A stretch of 14,137 bases of DNA. It comes from CAG-791 sp964386925 (lineage in GTDB: Bacteria; Bacillota; Clostridia; Lachnospirales; Lachnospiraceae). The stretch is taken from contig CAYLUU010000060.1 of assembly GCA_964386925.1 (NCBI GenBank), positions 1-14,137 of the forward strand, written 5' to 3'. The position numbers and the translations under genes were made by a program. Of the stretch, positions 13,144-14,137 are shown piece by piece; position 1 is the stretch's first letter; the number at the start of each line of letters is the position of its first letter. The notes below the pieces were generated by a model, which saw only the letters and a program-made list of their open reading frames with translations, was not told where the DNA came from and searched no databases.

Positions 13144-14082
13144 TCATTCCAGCGGATCCGCTGCACGTTCCTCCTGCAGCTGTTCTGCCAGAGCTGCCAA
13201 CCGGCGCAGGCGATGGTTCACGCCGGATTTTCCAACCGGCGGATTCATCCTCTGGCCCAGCTCCTGCAGAGAACTATCCGGATACTGTTCCCGCAGAATT
13301 GCCATCTGCTGCAACGTATCCGGCAATGTATCCCAGACGCTGCTCTCCCGGAGCAGTGCAATCTGTTCCATCTGTTTCTGAGAGGCAGCAACCGTTTTCA
13401 TGATATTGGCTGTCTCACAGTTTACCTTACGATTGATCTTCCCGCGAACCTGCCGGACAATTCTGGTATTCTCCATCTCCATCATGCTCACATGAGCTCC
13501 CAGAAGGTTCAGAACATCCACAATCACAGCGGAATCCCGCGTTACAAGTCCATGACTCCTTCCATGCTCCAGCGGACGCAGCGTGATGCCCTGCTGCCGC
13601 AGCAGCTTCATCGTCATAACAGACTGTTCCGCATTCCGAACATCAAAAGAAAGATAGTACTCCTTCTCCGGCCGCCTGATGCATCCAACACACAGAAACT
13701 CACCGGCAAGCCACCCCCTGACACATCTCTCATCCTTTTCAAAGGATGCCGGCAGCTGCCGCATACTCCCGATTCTCTCTGCAGCCTCTCCCTGGAATAC
13801 CATCGACTGACCGCTTCCGGCAGAATCACCTTCTTGCCAGGCGTCAGCAGAGTCAAACTCGACAGTAATATTATAAGTTTTTTTTATCAATGTAAAGAGT
13901 CTGTTCCAGGCCTCTGTTCGGGAAGAATACAGTCTCAGTGCTCCTTCTTCTCCGTCATTCTCCTGAATCATGCAATTCAGAAGCGCCGCCAGTTCCGCCT
14001 GCATTGCCTTTTTCGAGGTAATTTCCTGCTTCTCCAGCTCCTGCAGAACCTTCTCCTGGAAATCCAGCTGTTTCCCTTCCAT
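13144..14082 (-). CDS. whiA: DNA-binding protein WhiA (sporulation/cell-division regulator)
   Basis: A complete 312-residue WhiA. The N-terminal two-thirds is the LAGLIDADG-like domain (inactive homing-endonuclease fold), including RGWLAGEFL and RRPEKEYYLSF at about 122-146. The family hallmark NRKVNCETANIMKTV is at 217-231. The C-terminal helix-turn-helix is at about 268-296, with LGQRMNPPVGKSGVNHRLRRL. WhiA is conserved in Gram-positives. In Streptomyces it controls sporulation division, and in Bacillus it influences division and chromosome segregation. The start at 14082 has GGGAG about 9 nt upstream. Residues 80-95 (EGDSAGSG) form a small insertion of low complexity. It is followed by the Crh-like gene, as in the Bacillus yvcJ-yvcK-yvcL-crh cluster. 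Confidence 0.95.
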   Translation of the reverse strand: MEGKQLDFQEKVLQELEKQEITSKKAMQAELAALLNCMIQENDGEEGALRLYSSRTEAWNRLFTLIKKTYNITVEFDSADAWQEGDSAGSGQSMVFQGEAAERIGSMRQLPASFEKDERCVRGWLAGEFLCVGCIRRPEKEYYLSFDVRNAEQSVMTMKLLRQQGITLRPLEHGRSHGLVTRDSAVIVDVLNLLGAHVSMMEMENTRIVRQVRGKINRKVNCETANIMKTVAASQKQMEQIALLRESSVWDTLPDTLQQMAILREQYPDSSLQELGQRMNPPVGKSGVNHRLRRLAALAEQLQEERAADPLE

Positions 14083-14088
14083 CCTTTA

Positions 14089-14136
14089 TTACTCCCGGTT
14101 GCAGCCGCTCACGTGCCTATCCGCCCCTTCTTCCGG
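14089..14136 (-). CDS. Possible 3' tail of the gene upstream of whiA (partial)
   Basis: One minus-strand frame is open from the window edge to a double TAA at 14091-14086, ending RHVSGCNRE. The stop is only 6 nt before the whiA start, and the whiA ribosome binding site would lie in its last codons, as expected for a tight operon. By gene order the neighbour would be rapZ or yvcK/glmR, but the 15 residues are too few to tell. Another frame (ending KKGRIGT) is also open at the edge, so the choice is unsure. Confidence 0.3.
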   Translation of the reverse strand, partial: PEEGADRHVSGCNRE

Positions 14137-14137
14137 A

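Overview
The window looks like a chromosomal segment of a Firmicute, most likely a Clostridia/Lachnospiraceae-type gut anaerobe. The evidence is the hrcA-grpE-dnaK-dnaJ operon behind a perfect CIRCE operator, the whiA-crh pair, a TrpX-type ABC transporter, and a Lys/Ala-rich protein with a DUF6465-like C-terminus. Every convincing gene lies on the minus strand, so transcription runs from high to low coordinates. Most genes have clear AGGAGG-type ribosome binding sites.

From the upstream (right) end: a possible 3' tail of another gene at the edge, whiA (13144-14082), and a small HPr-family gene (12848-13105). The HPr-family protein has Glu at the His15 position and keeps Ser46, so it is Crh-like, and it sits after whiA as crh does in Bacillus subtilis. 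A 199-bp gap with three hairpins precedes a lipoprotein substrate-binding gene (11527-12648). A 380-bp gap separates that gene from its permease (10190-11146) and ATPase (9373-10197). The gap holds a 17-bp long-range stem enclosing about 190 nt of further helices, then a terminator-like hairpin directly before the permease.

The middle holds a two-domain GNAT protein (8175-9206), then a PLP aminotransferase (6879-8069) and undecaprenyl-diphosphatase uppP (6013-6858), which look co-transcribed. Next is a Lys/Ala/Glu-rich gene (5345-5890) with its own sigma-A-like promoter and a strong intrinsic terminator. The terminator ends just upstream of the hrcA promoter.

The left third is the class I heat-shock operon: promoter, CIRCE, hrcA, grpE, dnaK, dnaJ, and the first 11 codons of probable prmA at the edge. 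HrcA bound to CIRCE should repress the operon. GrpE and DnaJ are the nucleotide-exchange factor and J-domain co-chaperone of DnaK. A perfect 10-bp GAGA-loop hairpin lies between dnaK and dnaJ.

The most interesting non-ordinary signals are the structured RNA candidate inside the ABC transporter operon, the transporter leader with alternative pairings, and the Crh-like replacement of the catalytic histidine. No mobile element, CRISPR array, tRNA or rRNA was seen.
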